15,610 nucleotides of DNA from JAXGPP01 sp964436865 (lineage in GTDB: Bacteria > Planctomycetota > Planctomycetia > Pirellulales > Thermoguttaceae), in assembly GCA_964436865.1 (NCBI GenBank), contig CAYTFK010000157.1, forward strand, positions 1 through 15,610. The letters are read 5' to 3'. The position numbers and the translations under genes are program-made. Shown piece by piece: positions 14,853 through 15,610 of the stretch. How positions within the stretch are numbered: position 1 is the stretch's first letter; the number at the start of each line of letters is the position of its first letter. The notes below the pieces were generated by a model. It did not search any database. It was given only the letters and a program-made list of their open reading frames with translations, and had not been told where the DNA came from.

Positions 14853-15610
14853 CTATCGAACGGGCGTCGCCTCGAGCGTCAATACTGCAAAAGGTTCCAG
14901 GCGTATCGATGCCGGCTGGCCGGCTCGGACCTCCAGCGCAGGCCGGTCTGCATCCTCGCTCCAGGGGCTTCTGAGCGAGTAGGCGGGCGCTGCACCGGGC
15001 GGCAGTTCCAGCACACGGGCCAGGTCAAGCGCGTACTCCGCCGGCTTATCGTCGGGATTGCGAAGGCTCACGATCGACTTCGTCGGAGTCCAGGAAGCCC
15101 AGCCGTAGACTTCTCCGTTGGACGGATTGCCGCCGACGGCGTGCGTGTCGACGAGCACGCTAGCATTCTGGCGGGCCCAGCGGGCCGCCTCGGCCAGCAC
15201 GTCCCATGTCCGCGGCGTCATCAGTTCCGGCGCGATGTAGAGTTCCTGCAGGTTCACGCCGGTGCCGAAGAAAGAACGGATCTCGGCGGTGATTTCCTGC
15301 TCGTCGTACGTGGGCCGGGGATTCTTGGGATCGTACGGATTGCCCGCCAGCGGCAAGTGATTGACAAATACGCCATGGATCATGAGCGAATTGGCCGGGT
15401 AGAGGGGCCCGCGGGCCAGCGTGCCGGTCAGAATCTGGCTGTCGCGATAGGTGATCCATTTCTGCCGCGCCGAGCCCTTCCCCTGCAGGTTGGTGTCGGC
15501 TCCCTGGCGCCAGATCGAATCGCAGTAGAGAAGCCAGAACGGCGAAGGCCAGCTACCGGTGCTCGGGTTGATAAACACATCGGGCTTCTTCTCGCGGAGC
15601 AGCACGATCA
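14853..15610 (-). CDS. Glycosidase-like protein of the planctomycete 'enterotoxin' group, C-terminal part
   Basis: The gene runs off the right edge; about 252 C-terminal residues are visible, ending at a TAG at 14853-14855. Recognisable phrases are P-S-T-G-S-W-P-S-P-F-W (visible res. 15-25), D-S-I-W-R-Q-G-A-D-T (30-39), then R-Q-K-W-I-T-Y-R-D and a P-L-Y-P-A-N-S-L-M-I-H-G segment. I recall this pattern from large secreted planctomycete and acidobacterial proteins often named enterotoxin, which resemble GH36/melibiase-like barrels. In those, the aspartates near the W-R-x-G-x-D-T segment are candidate catalytic residues. The last 90 residues look like a beta-sandwich ending F-A-V-L-T-L-E-A, the usual C-terminal domain of such glycosidases. 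The toxin name is misleading; a glycan hydrolase is more likely. The stop lies 47 bp before the serine hydrolase start on the same strand, so the two are probably co-transcribed. Confidence 0.6.
   Translation of the reverse strand, partial: IVLLREKKPDVFINPSTGSWPSPFWLLYCDSIWRQGADTNLQGKGSARQKWITYRDSQILTGTLARGPLYPANSLMIHGVFVNHLPLAGNPYDPKNPRPTYDEQEITAEIRSFFGTGVNLQELYIAPELMTPRTWDVLAEAARWARQNASVLVDTHAVGGNPSNGEVYGWASWTPTKSIVSLRNPDDKPAEYALDLARVLELPPGAAPAYSLRSPWSEDADRPALEVRAGQPASIRLEPFAVLTLEATPVR

Noticed and set aside
14853..15610. A true enterotoxin
   Set aside because: The name is a legacy label for relatives I recall. The visible residues look like a glycosidase barrel end plus a beta-sandwich, with nothing resembling a known toxin fold.

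Overview
The window is GC-rich, densely coded bacterial DNA. Its gene content looks like a planctomycete (Pirellulales or a related lineage): a Tat-exported Gfo/Idh/MocA protein, a giant membrane-anchored TPR protein, PD40 propeller plus LamG architecture, and many secreted glycoside-hydrolase-like proteins. This placement is inferred from gene families, because no rRNA or marker gene is present. The last third contains a run of exactly 100 N (14082-14181), so the source is a scaffolded draft or metagenome assembly.

Layout. (1) 1-990, plus strand: the C-terminal part of a heparinase II/III-type (DUF4962-like) polysaccharide lyase. (2) 974-2212, minus strand: a secreted protein of unrecognised family, probably a TIM barrel, whose end overlaps the lyase end by 17 bp. 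(3) 2213-2500: a divergent intergenic region with weak promoter-like elements. (4) 2501-6817: a 1438-residue membrane-anchored TPR protein. (5) 6907-13895: a plus-strand run of five closely spaced genes encoding a GH106-like glycosidase, a GNAT acetyltransferase, a Tat-exported GH109-like Gfo/Idh/MocA protein, a TolB-like PD40 propeller fused to a LamG domain, and a secreted putative glycoside-hydrolase-like TIM barrel. (6) 13941-15610, minus strand: a class C beta-lactamase-like serine hydrolase broken by the N gap, preceded by the C-terminal part of a large glycosidase-like protein of the group often labelled 'enterotoxin'.

How the genes fit together. Most products carry export signals, and most resemble enzymes or binding modules for complex carbohydrates. 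The simplest reading is an accessory polysaccharide-degradation island: a lyase, a rhamnosidase-like enzyme, an NAD-dependent glycosidase-like enzyme, a carbohydrate esterase-like serine hydrolase and several orphan barrels. There is no SusC/SusD pair, sulfatase or dedicated transporter in view. The substrate cannot be read from the sequence; a rhamnose- and uronate-containing glycan is a guess from the lyase plus GH106 pairing. No tRNA, rRNA, CRISPR array, insertion sequence or phage gene was seen.
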